From Ettlia oleoabundans (lineage: Eukaryota > Chlorophyta > Chlorophyceae > Chlamydomonadales): 14,603 nt of DNA. Numbering within the stretch: position 1 is the first letter of the stretch; each line of letters begins with the position of its first letter. The stretch is taken from the NCBI GenBank assembly GCA_019693395.1, contig JAAMXP010003401.1:1-14603 (forward strand). The letters are read 5' to 3'. The notes under the pieces were generated by a model. That model did no database searches, had not been told where the DNA came from, and was given only the letters and a program-made list of their open reading frames with translations. The translations under genes were made by a program, and so were the position numbers. Below, piece by piece: positions 1 through 10,700 of this stretch.

Positions 1-27
1 CCCCCACCCCACCCACCACCACCCCAC
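1..27 (-). other. Start of ACX2 intron 18, C-rich on the plus strand
   Basis: On the coding strand, exon 18 ends after a Glu-Lys pair and the donor GTGGGGT follows. The intron then runs as GGTGGTGGGTGGGG-like sequence to the window edge. The transcript is therefore G-rich just after the donor, with several runs of three or more G, and could form a G-quadruplex. The rest of the intron and the final exon or exons are outside the window. Confidence 0.6.
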
Positions 28-3000
28 CTTCTCGGGTGCAATGTAGTCGTCATTGCGGAAGATGATGTCGTGGTAGATCTTATCCAGCGCAAACAGGTCG
101 GCCAGAGCCTTCAGGCTGCGGATGAGAACCAGAAAACATGGCAGGCGATGGGTTGGAATCGGCACACAAGAGAAGGGTGCGCAGCGCAGATGGGAAGGTG
201 GGAAGGTTGATGCACACCAAGGGCTGCGCTGACCATGCTGCACAGGCTCTGTGAAACGCAGTCGCGATGAAGATAATGCTCAACAAAGCGCGCTGTGCAT
301 TGAATAAGGTCACTTGGACACAAGCGGGCTGCAAGCTGGGCACCTCTGCCGCCTCGTGTAATCCTGCACAACCCACCTGCGCCGGCAGTCTGGGTCCACA
401 CACGCGTTCACCGCCGCCAGCATCTCCACCAGCATCACGCTCTCAATGTGAGCTCGAGACAACGCCTGCACACACCACAGTGAAGCAGCATCGGCAAGAG
501 GCGCCTGAGCAGCAATACCCTTGATGCCCGCTAGTGTTAATGGCTGTGGGGCTCCCAGCTTTACAGTTTCTTGCTGTGATTAGGATGTGACAGGGCGCGA
601 AGGTGTAATCTGCAAGATTCAGCATTCTCATATCAGCAAACAGTGCGTGTTGTCGCGTATCCACCGTTCTGCACACCAGTCCCTCCCCGGTCACCCTGCC
701 CACACACATATATAAGCCTCACAGAGGACAGCCCGGCAAGACCTTCTTTTGGACTCACCAGCACGTGCAGCAGGCACTTGTTCCAGGCGGCAAACTCGCC
801 CAGTCGCCGGCTGTGTTTGCGCAGGCGCGCCCCCAACGTGTGCAGCAGGCGTGCTGTGCGGTAGCGCAGGGCACGCACCAGGAAGGCAGGGTCCCGCAGG
901 TGGGCCACATCTGCGGTGCAGCAGCAGCAGGAGGGAAACAAGCTGAGGATTGACCGTACGTGAGGCAGCGGTAGCCCTGAACCTCATGCAATCTGCCTCA
1001 TAACAACCCACAGCCCCAACCTTCCTGCCCGCACTCTGCTGCCGCACCCAAGCCAACCACATTTGGTTCACGTCGGCCAACCCCCACCCACCCGTCTCGT
1101 GTGTGACCAATGGGTTGGCTGGCAGGGAGTCCTGCGCCCAGATCTTCAGGTAGCTCCAGGTGGCTGCCAGGGGGGAGCCCCTGAAAGAGTCACTGTATTC
1201 CTTGAGCAGCAGAGCAGCAACCTGGCAAAAGGAGGGCGGCGCACATGTGTTTTTAGGTTGGGTGGGGGGGGTTGCGTGGGCGGGACGGGAGCTACTTGGC
1301 ACGGGTCAGTCTTAGACGATTGTGAAGGAGGGGCAACAGGAGGGGGTAAAGTCTAGAGTGCGAGGACTGTCAGAGATGGTAGAAGCAGAGCAACTGGTGG
1401 GTGGGTGGATCTGCACTGCGGGCAAGCAAGCAGCATGCATTGTGTTACCTGCTGCAGCAGCACGGTGTTGTCTCCCTCAAAGGTCTGGAAGATGTCTGCA
1501 GGTGAAGGATAGAGGAGGCAAAGGATAGATCAGGGAAGGCAGAGGGGCAGGGCTTACACATACCATTTACAAAACTTAATTTGGTATTAGTTCATTCAAC
1601 AGGAATTCCCATAGCAGTGACTAGTTCATGGGCACACACTGGCCAGGGCTAGTAAGCTCTGCATGAACAGCCGCACTGCTTGTCCGTCTAGCCACACGAG
1701 GACACAGCCAGGCACAAAACTCACCATGGTCCGACCGCAGCGCCCCCAGCCGGTTCACCGCCGCATACCCGTGCCCGCCACAGCACTCCCGGCAGATCCT
1801 GCGCCCAAGAGAACAAAAGGGGGGCCGAGGCTAGATGGAACGGAGTACGTGGCGTAAAGTGCGGTTTACAGTTATGAGGGAAGGGGCCTGCCTGAGGTGT
1901 GAACGATGCATTAACAGCAAAGCAACCTTCCTAGGCAGCTGTACCACAGGGCTTGGTAGGCTTTCCCAAGCACTATCTGGGCTTCAGCATATCAGTCCAT
2001 CTGCTCACTTTCACATCCCACTTCGGTGCAAAAGCAGGAACCTGCAAGGCCCAGACACGCATGACACACCGATTGTTTCTGGCCCCACCAGCCCACCCAC
2101 CCGATGGCTGTGTTTGTGTATGAGGTGGTGTACGCCTTGAGCCCCGCCGAAAGGCTGTGCACATCCGCCACCAGCACCTCATCCTTGGTGCGCTTCATCT
2201 CACAGTATCTGTACCGCAGAAGTACGTGACGGGGGCCACGCTATGGGAAGTTACGCCATAGGGTCAAAGACAGTAATGCCGGCACGCCCAATGGGGTCCC
2301 CCCGATTTATGCTTGCTGCCCATGCTGCTGGCCCCACTCATGTGCGGCATGTAATTGCCACACTTCCTTTGTTCCCCGCAGCTGCCCAGCAATCCACTAC
2401 GCCCATGCCCCCCCTCGGACGTGTCAATGCCTGTACAAGCGCCCCTCAGCAGGCTGGCTGCTTCATACTCACCTTTCCACCAGCCTGCTTTTGGCAAAGT
2501 TGAGTGCGTAGCAGGTGGCCAGCATGGGCATCAGCTTCATCTGCAGCCAACCAGGACAATCATGTCGGTTGCACAAAAGGAGAGGGGGGTTGGATTTCGA
2601 GTATCTGAACCTCTGCAAGACTGCAGTATATTTGTTCTTTAAAAATTAATCGCCCCACCCAGCATTTATTGATCCAATCAGCAACTCCAGACGCCTGCTA
2701 CCAAACCAGCCATTCGCCCACCCACCTGCTGGCTGGGATAGTCCAGAACTGAGACCTCAGGCGCGTCTGGCGGCCCAAACTGCTGCCGCTGGGCACTGTA
2801 ACGCACGGCTATCGTCAATGAGCCCTTGAGCACGCCAACTGCACACGGACAAGCCGCAATGCGAGGTTTTAGCAGCACCAAATCGATAGAATGGCAGCAA
2901 GGTAGGCCCACTTCACTTAAACTACGCTGAACCTGCGCACCAAGCTGCTAGGTTCCCTCTTTCGCTGCTTCCTCCTTTCTTTCCAACTCCCTCCCCATGC

Positions 3001-5522
3001 AACCCTCCATCCTTCCTGCTACGCCTCACCCGAGGCGCAGGTCAGCCCTACGCGCCCGCCAGTCAGCTCTCCTAGTGTGGCGGCGAAACGCTTGGTTGCG
3101 GAGGTAAGGGGGCTGCTGTAGCGCCCGCTGCGATCAACTGCAACGGGAGTAGAATAAAAAACGGGTGATGCAAGGGGGAGCTTGGAGCAGGCACCAGAGC
3201 AGGCCATACTCAGCAATGCTGGAGAGTGCCATTGTTTGACCACAGATGCCCTCCTACGTAAAAAGAGCAGGCGGACAAACAAACATGAGAGTATCGAGGT
3301 AAAGATATCTCACCAGTTGCAAATCTGTCCAACAGGTTCTCACGCGGCACCCGCACCCCGGTGAAACGAATGGCACCATTGTCCACACCATTGAGGCCCA
3401 CCTGATGCATAGCGGGCACAGCAGGCGTAGTGGAAAGGCAAGCAATGGGGAAGGTGAACAGGAAGAACAGGGAGGTGGGGTGCATGTGATTGTCAGCGTG
3501 AACGGGCTCATAAGCGGGCCCCCTCCTGGATGTGGCACCTTACCTTGTACCCACAATCGTGAATCTCCACCCCCGGCCACAACGCGCCATTCTCATCCCG
3601 CAGCGGCACAATGAAAGCATGCACGCCATGATCATCCAGCGCACCGCTGCCATCTGTGGAGGGCACCTGCACCAACATATTTGAACCCTGTTCAGTAGAG
3701 GCCTGCTGCAGCATGCTGCTGTCGGGGCAGTAAGGGGCAACTGGGAACTCATGGCAGCCATTAAGGCAAGCGCATGTGGCGGGTACATCTGCCAGCTCGA
3801 CACGAGAGGAGCGCGTGAAAGTCACGGGGCATGCGGGGCAGCAAGCAGTCTGACGACCTGGCCTGCACTCAGCAGTGCCGCCTCCTTCAGTGGAGAATAA
3901 TGTGGCACCTTCAGTGCTGCTATCGCTCAGCAACTGCATTTAAAAACTTGCCTTCAGGCGCGCAAACACGGTGGCCATCCTGCCATCCTGTGCGGCATTT
4001 CCAATCCACCACTTGATGGCGCCATCGTCGGGAGTCTGCAGCGACACACCCATACAGACGTTGGGACGGCAGCGGCAGCAAGAGGAACGATGTCAAATGG
4101 GAGGGAATGATAACCCATTCTTCTACAAAGAGCAACAGGCAAGAAACACAAGAGACCAGAGAACACCACGGATATACTAGCATCATCTATTTTCACTCCC
4201 TCACATTGACGATCCATTCGTCTGTGTGCACATCCAGCACAGCCTCAGTCTGCAGCCCCGCCACATTGCTGCCATGCTTCAACTCAGTCATGGCGAAGCA
4301 ACCTGCATGCAGGAGGTGACGAATGCCTCCAAATATGGCAAACATGCATCTGTGCCAGCCACAGCGCTGGTAGGAGGGGAGTTGGGAGCGGAACTCAGCC
4401 GCGATGGTTGGACAAATCAATAAAACCCAATCCCTCTCTTCGATACCCATCCACGCACCCGGAAGTTTGAAGCGATCAATGTCGTCAAAGTACTTGCGCC
4501 TGTGCCGCTCAGTGCCCAGGTTCACCACGCTGCCGCCCCACAGGCTGTACTGCACACCCAGCTTCACAGTCTGTGGGATGGGACAAAGAAGCTATATACG
4601 ATGACTTGGAGTTATAAATAACAGGGAGCGCATAGTGGAGAATTGTTGCAACCAGGCAATGAGACAGCATGGAAGGCGTGTCAGTCACCACATGTACATA
4701 CTGTGTATAACAAAACACTTGACACCCAAACACACCCACCCTCCTTCTTCACCCACCAGGCTCAGGTCCACCAGACTCAGCAGCTCAGCCAGGTAGAAGT
4801 ACTTGGCGTGGTCGCGTGCAAAGAAGGACATGGGGGAGTAGCCAGCGGCCAGGACGGTGCGAAGGCACTTGCGCACCAGCTCTCGGTGCTCCTCTGCAAC
4901 AAAGCAAATGGATGGCGGCAGCTGATTTTATCAAGAGAGCTCTCATGTGTCTCCATACTGCTTTGTTTACAGCTGCGAATGATGTGTGCCCAGTCGAGAC
5001 CTTTTCAAAACTAGATTACAACCCGACTGCCGCCCTAAAGTAAGCGTCATAATGACTGCTGAAGCGCCCCACAAAACTGCTGCATATTCGTGCCACAATG
5101 TGCAAAGCGTTGAGCTCTTACAGCCCCACCGCCAAGCTCTACTATCCTCCCAAGCCCCTTTTCTTCTCTATTCAGTGAGCTGTGCACCTTTGGTGAGCCC
5201 TTCCTCCTCCGCTACCAGCAGCTCTGGGTGCTGGCGGAAGAGCTCATACACATCAGCCTTTAGCGGCAGCTGGTTGTCCAAAAAATGCTCCATCAGCGTC
5301 ACATCGAACCGTGGTAGCTGCCTGTAGGGCAGGGATGCGGGCAGGTGGGGTTGGTAGGAAAATTGCAATCGCCTAGTGCCGGCGGATTTGCGGGCGGGTG
5401 GCGGCAGGGGCAGACCTGAGGGCCACGGCGGAGGTCGGCTGAGGATGCAGCTGCGTGCCGTTCGTCTCGCAGTTGTGGCTGGTGGCCTGCAGGTGGCGCT
5501 GCAAGACCGCCGTGCGCTCCAT
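28..5522 (-). CDS. ACX2: Peroxisomal acyl-CoA oxidase, plant ACX2 type (18 exons, 3' end beyond window)
   Basis: This flavoenzyme oxidises long-chain acyl-CoA to trans-2-enoyl-CoA and passes electrons to O2, giving H2O2: the first step of peroxisomal beta-oxidation. Exons, 5' to 3' on the minus strand: 5522-5416, 5321-5188, 4893-4757, 4570-4459, 4302-4205, 4035-3952, 3666-3544, 3401-3314, 3137-3030, 2838-2726, 2540-2473, 2208-2101, 1798-1725, 1495-1449, 1221-1092, 910-759, 465-377, 115-28. Phases agree throughout and give exactly 620 codons. Seen: [14 protein letters not shown] (165-171), IKWWIGNAA (FAD/substrate region, about 203-211), [22 protein letters not shown] (348-354), [15 protein letters not shown] and [11 protein letters not shown], where Glu458 matches the family's catalytic base. 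The C-terminal ACOX domain ([13 protein letters not shown]) follows. The pattern matches plant ACX2 rather than ACX1 or ACX3. The start is the first in-frame ATG, just before a PTS2-like peptide. Roughly the last 60-70 residues are outside the window. The donor at 3952/3951 is GC rather than GT. Confidence 0.95.
3667..3951 (-). other. GC-AG intron (intron 6 of ACX2)
   Basis: Exon 6 ends with Leu-Lys (CTG AAG) and the intron begins GCAAGT. The acceptor is GGTGCAG, followed by GTG CCC TCC. Frame and homology (FARLK, then a short variable loop, then GVHAFIVP) are satisfied only if splicing uses the GC dinucleotide directly after AAG. AAG|GCAAGT is the classic strong context for the minority GC-AG class handled by the major spliceosome. 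No GT nearby gives an equally good join. Confidence 0.8.
5490..5516 (-). other. PTS2-like peroxisomal targeting nonapeptide of ACX2
   Basis: Residues 3-11 of the predicted protein read RTAVLQRHL. This fits the PTS2 frame R-x-x5-H-L, with Leu at the usual hydrophobic fifth place. Thr at position 2 is not one of the common residues (Leu, Val, Ile, Gln). Plant ACX2 proteins carry an N-terminal PTS2, so position and family agree. Import through PEX7 is inferred. The peptide supports the ATG at 5522-5520 as the start. Confidence 0.65.
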
Positions 5523-5900
5523 CTCGTAAGGGGTGTCGCAGCCCGAAACACCAGGGCCAGGCTGTCGCAAACGCTGCCAGCTGCGGGCTGAGACCGAACC
5601 CTTTGTCTCAGGAAGAGGCGACCGGGGAAAGGCGACGGGAAAGGCTTCTTTTCACCTCCGCACACAGGAAGCAGGCTGTGCGGCGGTCTCAAGGCCTTGC
5701 GAAACTAAACAGTGGGGGACGCGTGACAAGGGAGAACAAGAAGAGACAGGCAATCAAACTACCCGAGGTCAGCAGTACAGCCGCATGGCCGTCCCGCGCC
5801 GCTTGTCCAGACCGCCATGCCGTGATGCCAACCAGTAGCCTAGTGATCGGCTTGCTCGACAGTTTTGCAGACATGAACAGCCTCTTGGGCCTGTTTTGCT
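5523..5900 (-). promoter_or_regulatory. Upstream region and probable 5' UTR of ACX2
   Basis: About 380 bases separate the ACX2 ATG from the probable polyadenylation signal of the next gene. On the coding strand I see no TATAAA-type box and no convincing coding exon. Short open frames here on both strands lack family signatures. The promoter is assigned by position only. Confidence 0.35.
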
Positions 5901-5905
5901 TTACA
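5901..5905 (-). terminator. Candidate polyadenylation signal TGTAA for the gene at 6237-7594
   Basis: The minus strand reads TGTAA here (TTACA on plus), 332 bases after the stop codon. TGTAA is the usual near-upstream polyadenylation element of chlorophyte algae. It would give cleavage around 5885-5890 and separates this gene from ACX2. Confidence 0.45.
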
Positions 5906-6017
5906 ATACAATACTGCAGCATTTAGTAGCAGGGCTGCCACCCGCTAATAGGGCAAGCAACACATAAAAGGGTGGGAGCGACATAGCCTGCCAGGTGGCA
6001 AGACAAGGCACATACAG

Positions 6018-6035
6018 TGCATGCATTGCATGCAT
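6018..6035. repeat. Perfect 9-bp tandem duplication, TGCATGCAT twice
   Basis: Two adjacent copies of TGCATGCAT lie in the non-coding stretch between 6236 and 5906, the probable 3' UTR. Each copy holds the self-complementary TGCATGCA, so the region can pair with itself. CATGCA also resembles the plant RY element, but nothing here shows a regulatory role. The rest of 5906-6236 shows nothing further. Confidence 0.5.
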
Positions 6036-6236
6036 AACTTTAAGCAATTGAAACTTAGTTCGCCTGGTGAAGTCACCACAGATACTTTCTACTCAATGGT
6101 ATCGCGAAAACGAGGGTGCACTATGTATACAACAATGCAGGCTTCTACAATCGAGTAATCGTAAGATCGCGGAATGGGTGGTAAAGCAGATGCAGATGAG
6201 AGCTCATGCGAACTCCCAGTAGATTGCATGGTGCCA

Positions 6237-7594
6237 TCATGGTGTTGGCATTGTCGGCTGTCGCTGCTGCTCCTTACATCTGGGTGATGGTGACCGTGCT
6301 GCAGATGCCTGCCGGGCCTGCACACTTGATTGCTGCTGCTGGTGGTGATGTGGAGGCGACAGCAGGGTGAAAGCGTGGTGATGCTGCACCGTTGTTGGAA
6401 CCCCGAATTGCATCGGAACCACTGGCAGAAACCAAACGCCGTGCACGGCTGCTGGTGGTTGCTTCTGTTGCGCCGCCAACTGCTGCTGCAACATGGGTTG
6501 CACCTGTGCTGCCGCATGTGCCAGAGGAAGCGTCATCACCGGTGGACGTGTGGTTGGGGCTTCCAGCCACATGTGGGGAGCTCCCAGCGGCGTTGCCGGA
6601 GGCTGTTGCACGTGCTGCGGCGGTGGCACAGGCGAGGTAGTGCCCATGCGGTCGTGTGGAGCACTGCTGCCACTCCAGCCAGAACATGACATGGGTGTCA
6701 CCGATAGCATGGCTGCTGCCGCCGTCACTCCAGCAGCAGCCACAGGGAAGGCTCCCTTCCTGGGGGTGCCGCTCCGGCTTGAGCCACCACCTCGCCGCTG
6801 GGTCCCACGTGTGCCCCAGTGAGCAGGGCGTTGTTGCGGTGAGGCGTGCTGTTGCAACCCACGTGCATGGGCCACCGTGGCCGCGCTGACCACCAAACGC
6901 GGCTTGCTGGCAGGCACTGGCTCGTTCAGGGCAAATACGGCAGCCAGCGTGGGGAGGAAAAGGATGTCTGGATTGGGTAGGCGCACGTGGGCCTGTATGT
7001 ACGCAGCATAGGCAGTAGTTGATATCGAGCATGTTGAGAGGCCGGAAGTGAACTCAGACTAGCATTCTTCAACAGCGAAGCAAAGCCAAGGGAATCGGCT
7101 TGGGAGATAGAGTGACAAGGAACAAGCTGGGCACCTGGGCGTTTGGGTGCTGCAGCGCATCTAATGCCAGATGTAGGCACACGTAGGGACCGCTCTCCAC
7201 AGTGACATAACAACCATCAGCCGCGGTGGTGATGGTGCTCACATCAGGCGGGACATCCACGCGAACCACATAGAACTGCAACGTGTCGGCAGGCGTTTCA
7301 TGCGATTTGGAAAAGGCAGATCAAGCATGGGGAGAGCGCGGCATTAAAATGGAAAGCCCCGCAAAACAGCAACAACATGCTAGCGGGGGGTGACTGGAGT
7401 GAATAACTGTGATGGGAAGTAATGCCTGCCGATTGATTCAGCGAGCCGTGAGTGGCGGTGGGGCGGCACCATGGGTGGGCACGGCGGGGCCACCCTCCTT
7501 GATCAAAACGGTGCTGCATGTACCAGCGATGTCGATGGATCACCTGTTGCGATAACAAACTGCCGGAGTATGGTTCGCCGTAGGTGCCCTGCAT
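6237..7594 (-). CDS. Unrecognised 315-residue protein with a disordered Pro/Gln/His/Ala-rich tail (3 exons)
   Basis: Proposed exons on the minus strand are 7594-7544, 7275-7135 and 6992-6237 (stop TGA at 6239-6237). All junctions are phase 0 with donors GTGATC and GTGCCC and acceptors TTGCAG and TACAG, giving 315 residues with no internal stop. The ATG at 7594-7592 is the first in-frame one after an upstream TGA. Residues about 18-100 look folded (VVRVDVPPDV, VTVESGPYVC, PDILFLPTLAAVFALN). From about residue 115 the chain is low-complexity, with PPPQHVQQPP, LQQQLAAQQKQPP, HHHAF and PPHHHQQQQ, probably intrinsically disordered. I do not recognise the family and assign no function. Only 166 bases separate its ATG from the TDP1 stop, so it could also be 3' exons of a longer TDP1 transcript. 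Exon 1 is the least certain part. Confidence 0.5.
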
Positions 7595-7760
7595 GCGATC
7601 TCGGCAAGTGGCGGCAACCCTAGTCCTGGCAATCAATCATTGACAAAATGGTTACTGGCCATACCGTGCACGAAGGGAAAACGCGAGCAAACTAACATTG
7701 CACAATAGGTGCTCAATGTTGTGCTGAGCTGGCCACCGCCACAGGTCAACATTGCTCATG
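7595..7760 (-). other. Short spacer between the TDP1 stop and the next ATG
   Basis: This 166-base interval must hold the TDP1 3' UTR and the promoter and 5' UTR of the following gene. No TGTAA signal is present on the minus strand here. The tight spacing suggests either overlapping transcripts or an incomplete gene model. Confidence 0.4.
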
Positions 7761-10700
7761 TCAACTGCTGGGGCCCCACTGCTCCTCCTCCAACATTCCA
7801 TATAAGGACCCCCAGGGTTTGTCTATGGTGCATCCAAGGGCATCCAGCCCTGTCCAGGGAGTATCCACCGCCCATGGCTGGTCGCCATGCTGGTACGGAT
7901 GCGGCGGCAACTGGAATGGGATGGGCAGCGGCACACTCAACTGCTGAACCCCCGCCTCAGCCTCTGCTTCCTGGCTGGTGCCACGCTGCCACTGCACAAA
8001 GCGCACGCTAGGAGCTGTCACCGCTGCTGCTGCTGCCGACCCTGGCTGCTCTGTTCCACCGCCTGCTGCCTGCTGCTGCTGTTGCTGCCAGGGCTGGGAG
8101 GAGGTGCAGCTGAAGCCGTGCCAGCGTGAGGCTCTGTAGGCTGCTTCCAGGCTGGGCACCAGCAGAACTCCCAGCTCATAGGAGCGAATCATGAACTGGC
8201 TGCCTTGCTTCTGCAGCGTGCCCCAGGCTGCAGGTGGGAAAGCAGGCGGCGGCAATAGACGTTGATGCCACAGCGTGCGACAAGGCAGTGTGGATGGCAA
8301 TGGGTATAGGTCCAGCAGCAGCAACCATGCCCAACCCCATTGCAAACAGCGGCCCGCCGGCATTCTTAACAAGCGTTTCCATCCCCTTGCAGAGCACCCA
8401 CCTGCTTTCGAGAGGTTGTGTGACCCTACGTACATCCATGCAACATCTGCCCCCTCTCCAACACTTTGACCCTGCCCGCAGGGCTGGTAGCGCAGATAAG
8501 TCTTGATGTGGGGCATAGCGCGCTGCCGCCCACATGGCTCGCCGCCCCACCTGCGTACATGCATAGAAGGAAGAATCTCAGCAATGGCTCGGTTACACCA
8601 GGCGGTTTGGTGGGCCTGCAGTGAATCCCATCTTCTGTGGGGAGCAGGTTAGATTCAAGTTCCTCCAACATCTTGTATGCAGTTCAAGTGCTGCAGAACG
8701 TCCTTTAGCATGAGCGATGCTGCTGGCGCTACACAGCAGCCCCCTACAGACGCCCGCGCCACTGCGGTCCCCGCCCACCCCAACCCCCCCACCCCTGCGA
8801 CGACCCCTTCAACCCCACCTGCGGTAGTAGGGCTGCAGGAAGGGCTTGTCCACATTGCCAGAGCGCCCCGGGATGCTGCTGCCTGCCCGCCAGCCCTCTA
8901 TGCTGTTCTGCACCTCGTTGGCTGTGGGCCACACCAGTTGCATCCCTGCCGCTCCTGACTTGGGCAGACCAAGCCGGTCTGCAGGGCATAAATGCGGGCA
9001 GCAGGTGACAGCGGAGCAATGCAAGACACGCATTCAACCATGCCCCGGCCCAAAGGCAGCTGTAATGTGGCAGCCCAGCCGGCAAAAGTGGAGCAAACAC
9101 AAGCTGTGAGCAATAGGCAGCAACGGCAACTTGCTGGCCCCCACCACTGCCATTGCCACAGCGCCCTGCCGCCAGGCTGACACGAAACTCTTCCGTCAGC
9201 CACTTGTCATCAATGCTGCCCAAACTGCTGTACTGTGCTACCAGCGGGGCTTGCTTGAAGGTCGCTGGGAAGGGCGGTTCACGGTTGAGCAGGGCGCGCA
9301 AGCGAAGGTGCCCCCACTTGTGCATGTCCTGCCCCTTGTGATAGCCAGGTACTGCACGTTGAGAAGCAGGCATTAGGATGCAATGGCAGTAGGTGCTACA
9401 TTGTGAAGACACAAACACAGCGTGGAGCACCCAACCGTTTGAAAGCGCAGGGTGAAGTTGGTAACAAACAGGAAAATTTACCCGTGAAACCGCCCGGCAC
9501 TCAGACGGCCACAATGTATCCAACCACAACATGGGCACCCCCTCCTGCTGCCACTCCCTCATCATCAAACAGCCAGCCAGCCTCACCAGAAGCCACGATG
9601 TGTGCGCGTGCCGCACTGAAGTCATGGCGCTGCATGAGCTCACGGCAGTGGCGGGCCACCGTGGGCGGCAGCTTCAGTTGCTCCAGGTAGGCCCACAGCT
9701 CCTGCTGGAACAGAGAGGTCTGCGAGAGGCAAAGCGGTGATGACAGGAATCATAGGGCCAGGGACTTGGGGTGGCATTGAAGGGTCGGAATGCCACAGGC
9801 CCCAGGAACAACATATTCAGGTTCATTGAGGCTTGCAGGAGGACCATCAGGATGTGAGACTCCATGAATGCAGCATTGCATACCCTTGATGGCGCGATGA
9901 GGCATCACGCCCCAATGCAGGCCAGCTGGGTGGTGGCAAACGGGCTGTCACCTACCTCTGGTGACTGGGCATCCTTTGGCGGGAAGTCCTGCCAGAAGAT
10001 CCCTGCACCAAAACGCAGTATAAAGTATGACACGATAAAAACAGCTAGTGCAATAAGAACACGGTTCTATTCTATCGTCTGCAAGTGGCATCCCTTGGGC
10101 CACATGCTACTACAGGACCAGCTGCTACTGCCAATACGCCAAACGGAGCAGTCTCAACCACCCCCTTTCCGGCCCTCTGCCAGCTGCTTACCCTGGCTTT
10201 TATTGTTGCAGTCGGGGTAGATGTCATTGGCGGTAAATATCATGACGCGCAGCCCACGATCATACTCTATCAAAAATGCCTTACTGCAGCATGAAGCAGG
10301 AGTTAGCAGAGAAAGATGCATTGGATTGCAAGTAGCGCGCGCATGCTGTTGAGTGCGGCATGCAGTGCGGCATGCTTTTGCTTACGGAAGAAACATCAGT
10401 TGAATGCATGAACAGCCTGGCTTCCAACCTGGCATTGAAGGCTCCACGGCAAACAACCGGACAAAACAGCAACCTAAAAGCGGTTATAATCACTTCACGA
10501 TCAGCCTCCCAACCCACCTATGGTGGGTTCCCCACTGGATGGGCAGCTGCGGTGCGAATACTTGGGTTCGCTGCTGCAGCCCAGCCTCACGCAAAGTGGC
10601 CGCATTCCGCTGCACCCTGCAAGGCAGGAGGCAGTTGATGTCATAACGTCAAGCGATGCAGCTGTGCATCCACTGACATAGGGAAGCGAGCACAGTACAA

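Noticed and set aside
1222..1448. Plus-strand frame over ACX2 intron 14
   Set aside because: Purine-rich intron sequence with no conserved features. The flanking exons join cleanly in frame across it.
4643..5327. Plus-strand open frames of 113-123 residues
   Set aside because: They lie over ACX2 exons 2-3 and introns on the opposite strand and show no motif or family resemblance.
5523..5570. Longer ACX2 N-terminus starting at 5570
   Set aside because: That start is TTG, not ATG. The ATG at 5522 is directly followed by the PTS2-like peptide.
5168..5692. 174-residue minus-strand frame reading through into ACX2 exon 2
   Set aside because: Only its 3' part (5321-5188) matches ACX2. The upstream part is intron 1 and another frame of exon 1.
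6330..6889. Several overlapping plus-strand open frames (up to 119 residues)
   Set aside because: They are antisense to the long low-complexity exon of the gene at 6237-7594 and show only composition-driven Cys/Arg/Trp-rich translations.
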